Source of the DNA: Thermoanaerobacterium xylanolyticum LX-11 | Lineage (GTDB): Bacteria; Bacillota; Thermoanaerobacteria; Thermoanaerobacterales; Thermoanaerobacteraceae | NCBI RefSeq assembly: GCF_000189775.2 | Contig: NC_015555.1 | Span: forward strand, 507,001-571,000 | DNA length: 64,000 nt | Direction of reading: 5' to 3' | Notes under the pieces: generated by a model | The model's database searches: none | What the model was told of the DNA's origin: nothing | The model's input: the letters and a program-made list of their open reading frames with translations, nothing else | Shown here: positions 24,834 to 34,147 of the stretch, piece after piece | Layout: every line of letters begins with the position of its first letter | Numbering within the stretch: position 1 is the stretch's first letter | Made by a program: the position numbers and the translations under genes

Positions 24834-26339
24834 TTATTCTCCGGCTGCCAGTATGCCTAATACATCCAGTTCTTTCTGAGTCATGCCTATTCCTCTTAGC
24901 ATAAGCCTGTTGCCTTTTAGGCTTTCAATGTCGTTTATACCCATACCGCCAAGCATCTCCTGTATCTCATGGCCCCAAGCTGTAATGAGGTTTATAAGCC
25001 TTTTATATCCTATTTCAGGGTTTAATCTTTTTACGAGATTAGGATCTTGAGTGGCTATTCCCCAATTGCATTTTCCAGTGTAGCATTGTTGACACATGTG
25101 GCAACCAAGTGCGATGAGCGCCGCAGAGCCTATATAGACTGCATCAGCGCCTAACGCAATAGCTTTTATTATGTCAGCGCTGCTTCTTATGCTGCCTGCT
25201 GCGATGAGGGAGATGGTGTGTCTTATACCTTCAGAGCGGAGCCTTGAATCTACTGATGCGATGGCAAACTCAATTGGAATGCCTACATTATCCCTTATGC
25301 GCTTTGGAGCCGCACCTGTACCGCCTCTAAAACCATCTATAGCGATGTAGTCAGCACCAGCTCTTGCAATGCCAGATGCTATGGCTGCCACGTTGTTGAC
25401 TGCAGCTATTTTCACACCGACAGGCTTTTTGTAGTCTGTTGCTTCTTTTAGCGAATATATCAACTGACTTAAATCTTCAATTGAGTAGATGTCATGGTGT
25501 GGTGCAGGTGATATGGCGTCGCTGCCTACAGGTATCATTCTTGTTTCGGAAATGTCCTCGCTTACTTTTTCACCAGGCAAATGACCGCCAATTCCAGGTT
25601 TTGCCCCTTGACCAATCTTTATCTCAACTGCCGCAGCAGTCTTTAAGTATTCCCTATCAACTCCAAATCTACCTGATGCTACTTGAACGATTGTATTAGG
25701 ACCGTATTTTCTAAAATCCTTATGAAGACCGCCTTCACCAGTATTGTAGTATATTCCTAATTCTTTTGCTGCTCTTGCCAGTGATGCGTGAGCGTTGTAA
25801 CTTATTGAACCATACGACATGGCAGAAAACATTATAGGGTAATTTAATGTTAGCTGCGGAGGCATTTTTGTCTTTACGTTTAAATTTTCGTCTAATTCTA
25901 TTTTATCTGGCTTTCTCCCTATGAAAATTTTTAACTCCATTGGTTCTCTTAATGGATCTATAGAAGGGTTCGTAACCTGACTTGCATTAATCACCATCTT
26001 GTCCCAGTAAATAGGGTATGGCCTGTCATTTCCCATGGCTGACAGAAGAACTCCTCCTGTTTCTGCTTGCCTGTATATATCTCTTATGGCATCGTAAGTC
26101 CAGTTGGCGTTTTCTCTGAAAACTTGAGGATGTTTTACTATTGTTAAAGCATGTGTAGGACACATTACGACACATCTTTGGCAATTTACGCATTTATAAT
26201 CGTCAGCTACCATTTTGCCTAAATCTTCATCGTAGCTGTGTACTTCATTTGCGCATTGTCTCATGCAGACTTTGCAGTTTATGCATTTATCGTAATCTCT
26301 TATCACTTTAAATTCTGGTGTAAGGTAATTAAGGCTCAT
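24834..26339 (-). CDS. gltB: Glutamate synthase FMN/Fe-S catalytic subunit (archaeal-type GltB2)
   Basis: 501 aa. Residues 1-65 hold two [4Fe-4S] motifs, CINCKVCMRQC and CVNCQRCVVMCP, fused ahead of the GltS FMN barrel (about 80-480). Marks of the barrel are SAMSYGSISYNAHASLARAA, NTGEGGLHKDF, GQGAKPGIGGHLPGEKVSEDI, DYIAIDGFRGGTGAAP, and the 3Fe-4S loop CHMCQQCYTGKCNWGI. It makes glutamate from 2-oxoglutarate and ammonia delivered from the glutaminase subunit. The start overlaps the stop of the GATase gene (ATGA), implying translational coupling. Confidence 0.93.
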   Translation of the reverse strand: MSLNYLTPEFKVIRDYDKCINCKVCMRQCANEVHSYDEDLGKMVADDYKCVNCQRCVVMCPTHALTIVKHPQVFRENANWTYDAIRDIYRQAETGGVLLSAMGNDRPYPIYWDKMVINASQVTNPSIDPLREPMELKIFIGRKPDKIELDENLNVKTKMPPQLTLNYPIMFSAMSYGSISYNAHASLARAAKELGIYYNTGEGGLHKDFRKYGPNTIVQVASGRFGVDREYLKTAAAVEIKIGQGAKPGIGGHLPGEKVSEDISETRMIPVGSDAISPAPHHDIYSIEDLSQLIYSLKEATDYKKPVGVKIAAVNNVAAIASGIARAGADYIAIDGFRGGTGAAPKRIRDNVGIPIEFAIASVDSRLRSEGIRHTISLIAAGSIRSSADIIKAIALGADAVYIGSAALIALGCHMCQQCYTGKCNWGIATQDPNLVKRLNPEIGYKRLINLITAWGHEIQEMLGGMGINDIESLKGNRLMLRGIGMTQKELDVLGILAAGE

Positions 26340-27460
26340 GCAGTAACCTCCTTTTTATTGAAAATCTCAGAGACGTTTTGCTGGTCCATCTCTGCAATTA
26401 CAGGCTCTCCACCTTTAGGTATCCATACTCTATCAGGATTTTTGCAGACTTGCCTTATAGCTGATTCTTCGCTTGCGACGTAAATTACATCACCGTGGCT
26501 TGCGGCTGTTAATGGTCTTAATTTTATCCTGTCATTGATGGCGATGAAGCCATTATCGTATGTTACGATTAGCGAGAAAGGACCATTCAATAAAGCTTTG
26601 CTGTATATCATTTTGAGACTGTGATAAAGTTCCCTTTCCTTTTGAGGCATGCGTTCAACTTGATTCCACAGAGGTGACGCTACGACTTTCGCTGCCAAAG
26701 ACACGGGTAGATTGTGCTTTCTCAACAGCAGATCGAAGATATATGCAGCGACTTCGGTATCTGTCTGAAGTGTGCAAGAATATCCGAATTCTTCTAAATA
26801 CTTTCTATTTGTGTCATAAGAAGAAAGCTCTCCATTGTGTACTACTGATATGTTTAAGAGATTGAAAGGATGTGCACCGCCCCACCATCCAGGAGTGTTA
26901 GTAGGAAATCTGCCGTGAGCTGTCCACATGTAGCCATTGTAAGTTTCCAATTTGTAAAACTCAGCCACGTCTTCTGGATAACCAACCGCTTTAAAGACAC
27001 CCATGTTTTTGCCGCTGGAGAAAATATACGCTCCATCCACGTTTTTATTTACATTGAAGATAAACTTAACGACGAAATCTTCGTCGGTAATTTCATTGGC
27101 ATTTAATACTTCAAGTTTAGGTAATGCAAAGTATCTGTAGATAAGAGGCGCATTTTTTATGCTTTCTGTCTTTCTTGTAGGTATTTTTTCCTCGTAAGCT
27201 ATGACGAAATTTGCTTTAAGCAGTTCTTCCGTTTCCTGTTTTGCCTTTGTGTTGTCGTAAAACATGTGGAATGCGTAATGTTCTTTAAACTCAGGATAAA
27301 TGCCGTAGGCAGCAAAACCACCACCAAGGCCGTTTGATCTATCATGCATCGTTGCAATCGAATCGGCAATTATCTGGCCAGAAAAAACCGCTCCAGATCT
27401 ATCTATTATGCCGCTAATAGCGCACCCAGAAGGTATCCTTATATTTCCTTCTTTCAACAT
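26336..27460 (-). CDS. Glutamate synthase class-II glutaminase subunit (GltB1)
   Basis: 374 aa, first gene of the operon, ATG shortly after GGGGGTTAT. Class II amidotransferase: the probable nucleophile is Cys13 in IPSGCAISGI, so a short propeptide would be removed. Downstream are MHDRSNGLGGGFAAYG, WTAHGRFPTNTPGWWGGAHPF near 190, VVHNGELSSY near 215, and the DTEVAAYIFDLLL segment. It hydrolyses glutamine and channels ammonia to the FMN subunit encoded next. In most bacteria this is the N-terminal domain of the 1500-residue GltB; the separate chain is characteristic of archaea and some clostridia. Confidence 0.92.
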   Translation of the reverse strand: MLKEGNIRIPSGCAISGIIDRSGAVFSGQIIADSIATMHDRSNGLGGGFAAYGIYPEFKEHYAFHMFYDNTKAKQETEELLKANFVIAYEEKIPTRKTESIKNAPLIYRYFALPKLEVLNANEITDEDFVVKFIFNVNKNVDGAYIFSSGKNMGVFKAVGYPEDVAEFYKLETYNGYMWTAHGRFPTNTPGWWGGAHPFNLLNISVVHNGELSSYDTNRKYLEEFGYSCTLQTDTEVAAYIFDLLLRKHNLPVSLAAKVVASPLWNQVERMPQKERELYHSLKMIYSKALLNGPFSLIVTYDNGFIAINDRIKLRPLTAASHGDVIYVASEESAIRQVCKNPDRVWIPKGGEPVIAEMDQQNVSEIFNKKEVTA

Positions 27461-27525
27461 TTTATAACCCCCTTAAAATTTTTTATGTGCAATATTTTTT
27501 TTGTAAACTGCAATTTTTAGAAAAA

Positions 27526-27554
27526 GTTTACTGCAGCATATTCTTGCAGTAAAC
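27526..27554 (-). terminator. Attenuator-like hairpin in the glutamate synthase leader
   Basis: Minus strand GTTTACTGCA / TGCAGTAAAC, perfect 10-bp stem with a 9-base loop, immediately followed by TTTTT. It lies about 65 bp upstream of the gltB1 start and downstream of the promoter. Further on, GTTTAC (27503-27508) could pair with the GTAAAC of the 3' arm, giving an alternative fold. Confidence 0.6.
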
Positions 27555-27576
27555 CGTTTGAAACCAAATTTTCAGC

Positions 27577-27624
27577 TTGATAAGAGTGTTATCAATATTA
27601 TATTACATTTTTTGAAAATTGCAA
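27577..27624 (-). promoter_or_regulatory. Promoter and operator of the glutamate synthase operon
   Basis: Minus strand TTGCAA (27619-27624), 16-base spacer, TATAAT (27597-27602). The expected start point falls in a perfect palindrome TTGATAA-GAGTG-TTATCAA as written on + (27577-27595), which could be a repressor site or a 5' hairpin. Confidence 0.65.
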
Positions 27625-27772
27625 TACAAAAATGTAGAAATTCATAAAGTTGTTTTACCCAAAAACGTTTGTGACATTTTACGGCAAAATTTTGTTAATT
27701 TCTACAATACCTATTTTTTCTACTACAAAATATTGTATAATTATTATATACTTTATATTAAGGTGGTATTGT

Positions 27773-28822
27773 ATGAGTATTTACGATAATATTAAAAAAG
27801 CCGTTAGAGATTTTCAAAGATATGTAGATGTTCCAATATATCTCATCGATAAAGATGGCAAGTTGATCTTTTCAGGTGAAGAAAATTCTTTAAAAAAAGA
27901 AGGAATTTTTGTCGTAAACAGAGAATTTATAGACAAAAAGGATGTATACGAATGTCAAGCCATGACTTTCTACAACATATTTGTAAACGGATGGCGTTTC
28001 TTGACTGTCGGTGTTAAAGGTACTGGTGAGAAGGCTCGAAACATTGTCATGCTGTTATCGATGAGCTTTGAACACATTGCAAATCAGTTGTCGAAAGACG
28101 ACTTGCTTTTAAAGCTTCTTTTAGGTGATTTAAAAGACGATGAGATGGAGTATTACTTTCAAAAATTTAAAATCGAAGAAAAAGAACTTTATAGAGTTAT
28201 AATAATCGAGTCAAGTGAGCAGATTTATGATGCTCATAAGATAGTAGGTCACATATTTGAAAAGAACAGCTTTCAAACTATCATTCTAAGTGAAAATAGA
28301 TTTGCTGTTTTGCTTTTAGAGACAGCTTTAACGGATATTGATATGGCTGCAAAAACTTTAAAGGATACAATTGAATCCGAAATATATATTAGGATAGATA
28401 TGGGTGTTTCAAACAAAGCCTACAATTTTAAAGAGATAAGCAAAGGCTATGATGAAGCGTTTATAGCATTGAAATTTGGGGAAAAAATTGATAACAATGA
28501 GAAAGGGATTTACTTTTACAGAAGCTATGCTTTAGAGGATCTGCTGTTGAAGCTTTCAGATGATGACATTAAGAGATTTCTTATGGCTTTTACAGATGGC
28601 AATTTAGATTATTTCAATGACGATGAACTTGTTACGACTCTCAATGCTTTTTTTAGGAATAGTTTGAATTTAAGTGAAACATCAAGAGATTTGTACATCC
28701 ATAGGAACACTTTAGTTTATAGATTGGATAAGATACATAAATTAACAGGATTTGATCCTAAACAGTTTAATGATGCCGTAATACTTAAGGTTTTAATGAC
28801 GTTTGCGAAATTTTTACCATAG
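27773..28822 (+). CDS. PucR/CdaR-type transcriptional regulator
   Basis: Start MSIYDNIKKAVRDF follows AAGGTGG; the frame is open 41 codons earlier but runs through AT-rich promoter DNA. 349 aa. The C-terminal 60 residues are the PucR-type HTH (FFRNSLNLSETSRDLYIHRNTLVYRLDKI). The middle (about 150-270) matches the GGDEF-like sensory domain seen in CdaR/PucR regulators (ENRFAVLLLET, YIRIDMGVSNKAYNFKEISKGYDEA). The N-terminus looks like a small ligand-sensing domain. It is divergent from the glutamate synthase operon across a 312-bp region that carries a palindrome, so control of that operon is plausible but inferred. Confidence 0.82.
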   Translation: MSIYDNIKKAVRDFQRYVDVPIYLIDKDGKLIFSGEENSLKKEGIFVVNREFIDKKDVYECQAMTFYNIFVNGWRFLTVGVKGTGEKARNIVMLLSMSFEHIANQLSKDDLLLKLLLGDLKDDEMEYYFQKFKIEEKELYRVIIIESSEQIYDAHKIVGHIFEKNSFQTIILSENRFAVLLLETALTDIDMAAKTLKDTIESEIYIRIDMGVSNKAYNFKEISKGYDEAFIALKFGEKIDNNEKGIYFYRSYALEDLLLKLSDDDIKRFLMAFTDGNLDYFNDDELVTTLNAFFRNSLNLSETSRDLYIHRNTLVYRLDKIHKLTGFDPKQFNDAVILKVLMTFAKFLP

Positions 28823-28854
28823 TAAAAACAATTTCGAAAGGAATGTTGCAGGAA

Positions 28855-29541
28855 ATGATTAAATTTGTTGGGGTTTCAAAGAAGTACAAAAATGACATTA
28901 TCGCTGTTTCAAATATCAATTTTACGATTGATAACGGCGAGTTTGTCTTTTTGGTGGGGCCAAGTGGTGCTGGAAAATCTACGATATTAAAGCTTCTTTT
29001 GAGAGAAGAAATTCCTACTACAGGAAGTATCTTTGTAGATAAAAAAGATATAACAAAGTTAAAAAGAAAAGAAGTGCCGTATTTAAGAAGAAATATCGGC
29101 GTAGTGTTTCAGGATTTTAAACTTTTGCCGAATAAAACAGTGTATGAGAATATAGCATTTGCACTGCAGATTGTGGAAGCTGAGCCTAAGTATATAAGAA
29201 GAAGGGTACCGATGGTTTTGTCTTTAGTTGGATTAAGCGAGAGAGCCAATTCGTATCCGCAGCAATTGTCTGGTGGTGAACAGCAGAGGGTGTCAATTGC
29301 AAGGGCGATTGTAAATGAGCCTTCGATTCTTGTGGCTGATGAACCTACGGGAAATTTGGATCCTGATACGTCATGGGAAATAGTAAAATTGCTGTCTGAA
29401 ATCAATAAAAGGGGAACAACTGTAATAATGTCTACGCATGCAAAAGATATTGTTGATTCGATGAAGAAAAGGGTCATTGCTCTTGAAAAGGGAAATATAG
29501 TAAGAGATGAGATGAGAGGTGTTTACGGATATGAAGCTTAA
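28855..29541 (+). CDS. ftsE: Cell division ATP-binding protein FtsE
   Basis: I take ATG 28855 because ATG 28843 sits directly on AAAGGA with no spacing. 228 aa: Walker A GPSGAGKST, Q-loop FQDFKLLPNKTV (typical of FtsE), signature [15 protein letters not shown], Walker B ILVADEPTGNLDP. FtsE and FtsX form an ABC-type complex at the septum that activates cell-wall hydrolases. The ftsX start lies inside its 3' end, and a murein hydrolase activator follows. Confidence 0.95.
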   Translation: MIKFVGVSKKYKNDIIAVSNINFTIDNGEFVFLVGPSGAGKSTILKLLLREEIPTTGSIFVDKKDITKLKRKEVPYLRRNIGVVFQDFKLLPNKTVYENIAFALQIVEAEPKYIRRRVPMVLSLVGLSERANSYPQQLSGGEQQRVSIARAIVNEPSILVADEPTGNLDPDTSWEIVKLLSEINKRGTTVIMSTHAKDIVDSMKKRVIALEKGNIVRDEMRGVYGYEA

Positions 29542-30418
29542 CACTGCAGCATATTACATAAGAGAAGGTCTTACGAATGTCAAAAGAAACAGAGCGATGA
29601 CAGTTGCATCTATTACTTCTGTTACGGCGGCACTGCTGATATTAGGGCTGTTTTTGATAATCATACTTAACGTGGATTCTATGGCCAGCCAAGTTGAATC
29701 GCAATTGGAGCTTAAAGCATTCATAAATGATAATTATGATGCTGCTGAAGTGGCAAAAGTGGGTGAGGAGATAAAGGCAATAAGCGGTGTAAAATCCATA
29801 ACGTTTGAGTCTAAAAAAGACGCTCTTAATAATTTTAAAAAGCAGTTGGGTGACAAAAGCTATTTAGTAAATGGCTTGGAAAATGACAATCCGATGCCGC
29901 AGTCTTTTATAGTCAAAGTGACAGATGCAAACATGATGAAGCAAGTGTCAGAAAAGATAAAAAAGATTGATGGTGTAACGCAGGTAAGCTATGGACAAGA
30001 TGTGGTAGATAAACTGCTGGGAATTATAAAGATAATAAGGATTGTTGGCCTATTTGTGATACTTATTCTCTTTATAATTTCAGTTGTAATAATTTCAAAC
30101 ACAATTAAATTGGGAGTGTTTGCACGTCGCAGGGAGATTAACATCATGAAGTATATTGGCGCTACAGATTGGTTCATTAGGTGGCCATTTCTTGTAGAGG
30201 GCATTGTATTGGGGCTTGTCGGTTCAGTGCTGGCTATAGCTATCCTAGGTTTTATATACGGATATGCTTCAGACCTTGTGAACAACAAACTGATTATATT
30301 TACGCTTCTTCCTGCAGGTGTCGTGATAAGGCAATCACTTGTGTACTTTTTGGCTATGGGTTCTTTAATAGGTGCCATTGGCAGTGGTATATCTATAAAG
30401 AGATTTTTAAATGTCTGA
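29531..30418 (+). CDS. ftsX: Cell division permease-like protein FtsX
   Basis: Start MKLNTAAYYIREGL is 9 bases after GAGGTG and overlaps ftsE. 295 aa: N-terminal cytoplasmic YIREGLTNVKRNRAMTVASI, first membrane helix about 22-45, an extracellular domain (about 50-160), then three helices near 165-190, 215-240 and 265-285, with the FtsX motif VFARRREINIMKYIGATDWFIRWPF between. FtsX transmits FtsE ATP turnover to periplasmic/external peptidoglycan hydrolase activators such as the product of the next gene. Confidence 0.95.
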   Translation: MKLNTAAYYIREGLTNVKRNRAMTVASITSVTAALLILGLFLIIILNVDSMASQVESQLELKAFINDNYDAAEVAKVGEEIKAISGVKSITFESKKDALNNFKKQLGDKSYLVNGLENDNPMPQSFIVKVTDANMMKQVSEKIKKIDGVTQVSYGQDVVDKLLGIIKIIRIVGLFVILILFIISVVIISNTIKLGVFARRREINIMKYIGATDWFIRWPFLVEGIVLGLVGSVLAIAILGFIYGYASDLVNNKLIIFTLLPAGVVIRQSLVYFLAMGSLIGAIGSGISIKRFLNV

Positions 30419-30430
30419 GGAGGTATATTA

Positions 30431-31570
30431 TTGAAGGAAGGAAAATGGAGGAAGATAATTTTTACATTATTAATTTCAGTGATGCTTCTTACGACATCAT
30501 TTCCCAGAGCTGACCAACTGCAAGATGCAAAAAACAAATTAAACAATGTTCAAAGTGCCATAAATCAAAACAAGGCTAAGCAGAACCAGATTGCAAGTCA
30601 GAAGCAGGATATACAAAAGGAAATACAAGATCTTGATATGAAATTGAACGATACTACAAGACAGCTTAACGATGCAGAGGCGAAATTAAATGATGCGATA
30701 GCAAAATTAAATAAAGCACAGCAAGAGCTTGATACGGCAAAAAAGGCGGAAGAGAGTCAAAGGGATATATTGAAAGGAAGAGTAAGAGCCATGTACATAA
30801 GCGGTGGAGAAACAGGTTATCTTGATGTGCTTTTAAGTGCAAAAAGCTTTGCTGACTTTGTAACAAGGCTTGATTTAGTAGAAAGGCTTGTTGGATTTGA
30901 TGTCAATCTCCTAAATTCGTATCAGCAGCAGAGAAAGACTGTTGAGGAAAAGACGAAGCAATTAACTATCGCAAAGCAGGATGCAGAAAATTACAAGAAT
31001 CAAGTTGAAGCCAGAAAGAGGGATATTCAAGTTGCCTTGTCATCCAGGGAAGGATTTATGAGAGATTTAGAGAGGCAGCAAGAGCTATATGAGGAGCAAG
31101 AAAAGGCTCTTTTAGAGCAGTCAAAGCAATTGGAGAGCACCATAGCCAAATTGCAGTCCTCTAACACGGTTTATACAGGTGGAAAGCTTGGATGGCCTGT
31201 TCCCAGCAGTTCAACAATAACATCGCCATTTGGCACAAGGTATCATCCTATTTTGCATGAGTATATAATGCATACAGGCATTGATATAGCTGCATCATAT
31301 GGAGCCGCTATAGTTGCTGCAGCAGATGGCAAAGTCATATACGCAGGATACTATGGTGGATATGGAAATGCGGTAATAATCGATCATGGCGGTGGCATAA
31401 CTACTTTATACGGTCATAACTCCGAACTTTTAGTTACAGTCGGTGAAACGGTGAAAAGAGGCCAACAAATAGCAAGAGCTGGGAGCACTGGATTGTCGAC
31501 AGGACCGCATTGTCATTTTGAAGTAAGAAAAAATGGAGTACCTGTAAATCCTATAGACTGGTTAAAATAA
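30431..31570 (+). CDS. EnvC/CwlO-like M23 murein hydrolase with coiled coil
   Basis: TTG start 7 bases after AGGAGG. 379 aa: signal peptide (about 1-27, KIIFTLLISVMLLTTSFPRA), a long coiled coil (about 28-235), then an M23/LytM domain (about 255-379). Zinc ligands are intact: HTGIDIAA (HxxxD) and GPHCHFEV (HxH). It should therefore be an active endopeptidase, unlike EnvC of E. coli. Position immediately after ftsEX fits activation by FtsEX through the coiled coil. Confidence 0.93.
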   Translation: MKEGKWRKIIFTLLISVMLLTTSFPRADQLQDAKNKLNNVQSAINQNKAKQNQIASQKQDIQKEIQDLDMKLNDTTRQLNDAEAKLNDAIAKLNKAQQELDTAKKAEESQRDILKGRVRAMYISGGETGYLDVLLSAKSFADFVTRLDLVERLVGFDVNLLNSYQQQRKTVEEKTKQLTIAKQDAENYKNQVEARKRDIQVALSSREGFMRDLERQQELYEEQEKALLEQSKQLESTIAKLQSSNTVYTGGKLGWPVPSSSTITSPFGTRYHPILHEYIMHTGIDIAASYGAAIVAAADGKVIYAGYYGGYGNAVIIDHGGGITTLYGHNSELLVTVGETVKRGQQIARAGSTGLSTGPHCHFEVRKNGVPVNPIDWLK

Positions 31571-31587
31571 CCGGTCTATTTTTTTTG
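31553..31587 (+). terminator. Rho-independent terminator after the M23 gene
   Basis: ATAGACTGGTTA (31553-31564) / TAACCGGTCTAT (31568-31579), one G-U pair, 3-base loop, followed by a run of T to 31587. It probably separates ftsEX-M23 from ctpA, which has TATAAT at about 31599 upstream. Confidence 0.85.
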
Positions 31588-31693
31588 TCACCATATTATT
31601 GTATAATAAGATGTAACATCATATAATTTAGAGAACTGTTTTGATATTTGGCAGTTTAATATTTTGGCTTTAAAGAAAGGAATGGATAAATAT

Positions 31694-32893
31694 ATGAATA
31701 AAAAAAGAATGGTTGCTGGTGCGGTTTTACTTGTATTTGTAAGCAGCATAATGACTTTTTACCTCACAAGGCTTGTACCACTTGCATACGGTGGTTCGGT
31801 GATTGTGCCAAGAGAAGAGTACAACCTTATTAAACAATACAGCAAGCTTTTTCAAGTTGAGAACATACTGACAAATGATTATGTCGATAAGATAGATCAA
31901 TCTAAACTTGTTGATGGATCGATAAAGGGTCTTGCTAGCTCCCTTGGAGATCCATATACGGTTTACATGGATAAGAAAGATTACCAAGATTTCACTACAC
32001 AGACGACAGGCTCTTATGCGGGTGTTGGCATCGTGGTTTCAGTTGACAAAGATGGGCATATTGTAGTTGTTTCGCCAATGAAAGGAACGCCGGGAGAGAA
32101 AGCTGGAATAAAATCTGGCGACATAATAGTATCTGTAGACAATGTTAAGGTTAATGGAAATAATTTAGATAAAGCTGTTTCTTTGATGAAAGGGCCTCAA
32201 GGCACGAAAGTTTCACTTGTTTTGATGAGAGACAATAAGCTTATTACTAAGACTTTGACGCGAGAGATAATCAAACTGCAGACGGTAAGCAGCACTATGC
32301 TGCCAGGTAACATAGGCTACATTAAGATGACGATGTTTGATGAAAACACATCTGCTGATTTTACAAAGGCTCTCGATGGTCTTAAATCACAGGGCTTAAA
32401 AGGACTTATCATAGATTTAAGAGACAATCCAGGTGGCATATTGGAGCAGTGTGTCAATATTGCTAATGAACTTTTGCCAAAGGGGCTTATAGTATCTACG
32501 AAAGGCAGACAAAGTAAGGATGACCAAGTGATATATGCAAAAGGGCCGGGGTTGCAAAAGCCGATAGCTGTCCTTGTTAATGGTGGAAGCGCCAGTGCTT
32601 CTGAAATACTGTCAGGGGCAATAAAAGACAGAAAAGTCGGTGTGCTTGTGGGTACAAAGACATTTGGCAAAGGTTTGGTACAGTCTGTCATAGATTTTGG
32701 CGATGGCACTGCCCTTAAGTACACATCTGCAAGGTACTACACGCCAAGCGGTGTAAACATTCAAGGGAAGGGCATTGAACCAAACTACGTTGTCGAGCTT
32801 CCAAAAAACTATGTCGTGACGGACACACCAGATTTAAAAGGCGATACACAGCTTATAAAAGCATACGACATAGTAAAATCAGAGATCAAATAA
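31694..32893 (+). CDS. ctpA: S41 family C-terminal processing protease
   Basis: Start MNKKRMVAGAVLLVF; ATG 31682 overlaps the AAAGGA site and is rejected. 399 aa: N-terminal membrane anchor (about 6-24), a PDZ domain (about 90-170, VSPMKGTPGEKAGIKSGDIIV), then the S41 peptidase core with catalytic Ser in VNGGSASASEILSGA and Lys in VGTKTFGKGLVQS. Both are present, so it is an active tail-specific serine protease outside the membrane. The downstream PDZ membrane protein gene begins 10 bp later. Confidence 0.94.
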   Translation: MNKKRMVAGAVLLVFVSSIMTFYLTRLVPLAYGGSVIVPREEYNLIKQYSKLFQVENILTNDYVDKIDQSKLVDGSIKGLASSLGDPYTVYMDKKDYQDFTTQTTGSYAGVGIVVSVDKDGHIVVVSPMKGTPGEKAGIKSGDIIVSVDNVKVNGNNLDKAVSLMKGPQGTKVSLVLMRDNKLITKTLTREIIKLQTVSSTMLPGNIGYIKMTMFDENTSADFTKALDGLKSQGLKGLIIDLRDNPGGILEQCVNIANELLPKGLIVSTKGRQSKDDQVIYAKGPGLQKPIAVLVNGGSASASEILSGAIKDRKVGVLVGTKTFGKGLVQSVIDFGDGTALKYTSARYYTPSGVNIQGKGIEPNYVVELPKNYVVTDTPDLKGDTQLIKAYDIVKSEIK

Positions 32894-32902
32894 GGTGTTT
32901 AT

Positions 32903-34135
32903 ATGATATACATTAATTTAATATGGCTTATAATTAAATCTATTGCGTTGATGATTTTAAACCCTTTCATGTGGCTTGTCGTTGCCTTTATTTACTTTCA
33001 GTACAAGAGAAATGTAGAGATTGAAAGGCAGATGGTGGGAAAAGAGCAAACATCCCTTAAAGACCAGGTTTTAGATTCTACTATATATGGCTTTTTGATA
33101 GGCATTTTAGGAAGCATAGTGATAGTTTTTCTAGGAATAACAATAGATAATATTGGCATAGAGTACGTATTTCCGCTTGCTATACTGCTTATGCTGATAA
33201 ATCCAAGGTATATATGTTTTTCTTACGCTGGCGGGATTGTATCACTCATAAGCTTGATGATTGGATATCCAAATGTAAATGTATCTGGGCTTATGGCTAT
33301 TGTGGGCATTCTCCATCTGATGGAAAGCATACTCATTTACTTGGATGGTTCAGCAAATAGCATACCGGTATTCGTAAGGCTAAAAAACGGTAATATTGTC
33401 GGTGGATATACGATGCAGAAATTTTGGCCTATACCGTTTATTGCCTTGTCTACGACGACAGCCATATTAGGTGGTGCTTCATCCATAAACATGCCTGATT
33501 GGTGGCCTCTCTTAGGACCTTCTTCAAATTTAAAAGACATTGTATTTATCATGATGCCTGTAGTTGCTGCACTTGGGTATGGAGATATAGCGCTTACAGA
33601 GATGCCTAAGAAAAGAGCGCATAGATCATCAATAAGGCTTCTGGGTTTTAGCTTAATATTGATAGGATTATCTCTTTTAAGCATTAAAATATATATTTTC
33701 AAATGGATTGCGGCTTTCTTTGGACCGTTGGCACACGAGTTAATCATTATAATTGGGCAGAGGGAAGAAAAGACGAAAAAACCACTTTTTGAATACCAAG
33801 ATACTGGTTTGATGGTGCTGTCTGTAGTAAAAAATTCTCCTGCTGAACAAATTGGAATAAAGCCAGGCGATGTGGTTTTAAAGATAAATGATATTCAGAT
33901 TAACAGTGAAGATGATATTAAAAGATTGCTTTCAACCAATCCAACCATATTGTTTATTACAGTAAGAGAGGCTGATGGCAGTTTTGTCAGATATGAATAC
34001 AGAAATTGCAAGGGGATAAATTGGCTTGGACTGCTTATCGTACCGCAGTATCCAGATAATTTATACAGCATAAGTGAGATGGAAAATGGGGGGTTGATAA
34101 AAAGCTTGTTGCGGAAGTTTACGAAAAAGCATTAG
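32903..34135 (+). CDS. Polytopic membrane protein with C-terminal PDZ (MinJ-like)
   Basis: 410 aa, ATG after AAGGTG. About eight hydrophobic helices in the first 290 residues, then a PDZ domain (about 300-365: LMVLSVVKNSPAEQIGIKPGDVVLKIND). The plan, multi-helix membrane part plus cytoplasmic PDZ, is that of Bacillus MinJ, which links DivIVA with MinCD. The order ftsEX-M23-ctpA-minJ also matches Bacillus, which supports the identification, but sequence identity cannot be measured here. Confidence 0.8.
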   Translation: MIYINLIWLIIKSIALMILNPFMWLVVAFIYFQYKRNVEIERQMVGKEQTSLKDQVLDSTIYGFLIGILGSIVIVFLGITIDNIGIEYVFPLAILLMLINPRYICFSYAGGIVSLISLMIGYPNVNVSGLMAIVGILHLMESILIYLDGSANSIPVFVRLKNGNIVGGYTMQKFWPIPFIALSTTTAILGGASSINMPDWWPLLGPSSNLKDIVFIMMPVVAALGYGDIALTEMPKKRAHRSSIRLLGFSLILIGLSLLSIKIYIFKWIAAFFGPLAHELIIIIGQREEKTKKPLFEYQDTGLMVLSVVKNSPAEQIGIKPGDVVLKINDIQINSEDDIKRLLSTNPTILFITVREADGSFVRYEYRNCKGINWLGLLIVPQYPDNLYSISEMENGGLIKSLLRKFTKKH

Positions 34136-34147
34136 GAGGTAAAGCAG

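Noticed and set aside
29989..30546. Antisense frame of 185 codons opposite ftsX and the M23 gene start
   Set aside because: Shadow of two well-supported genes; no motifs.
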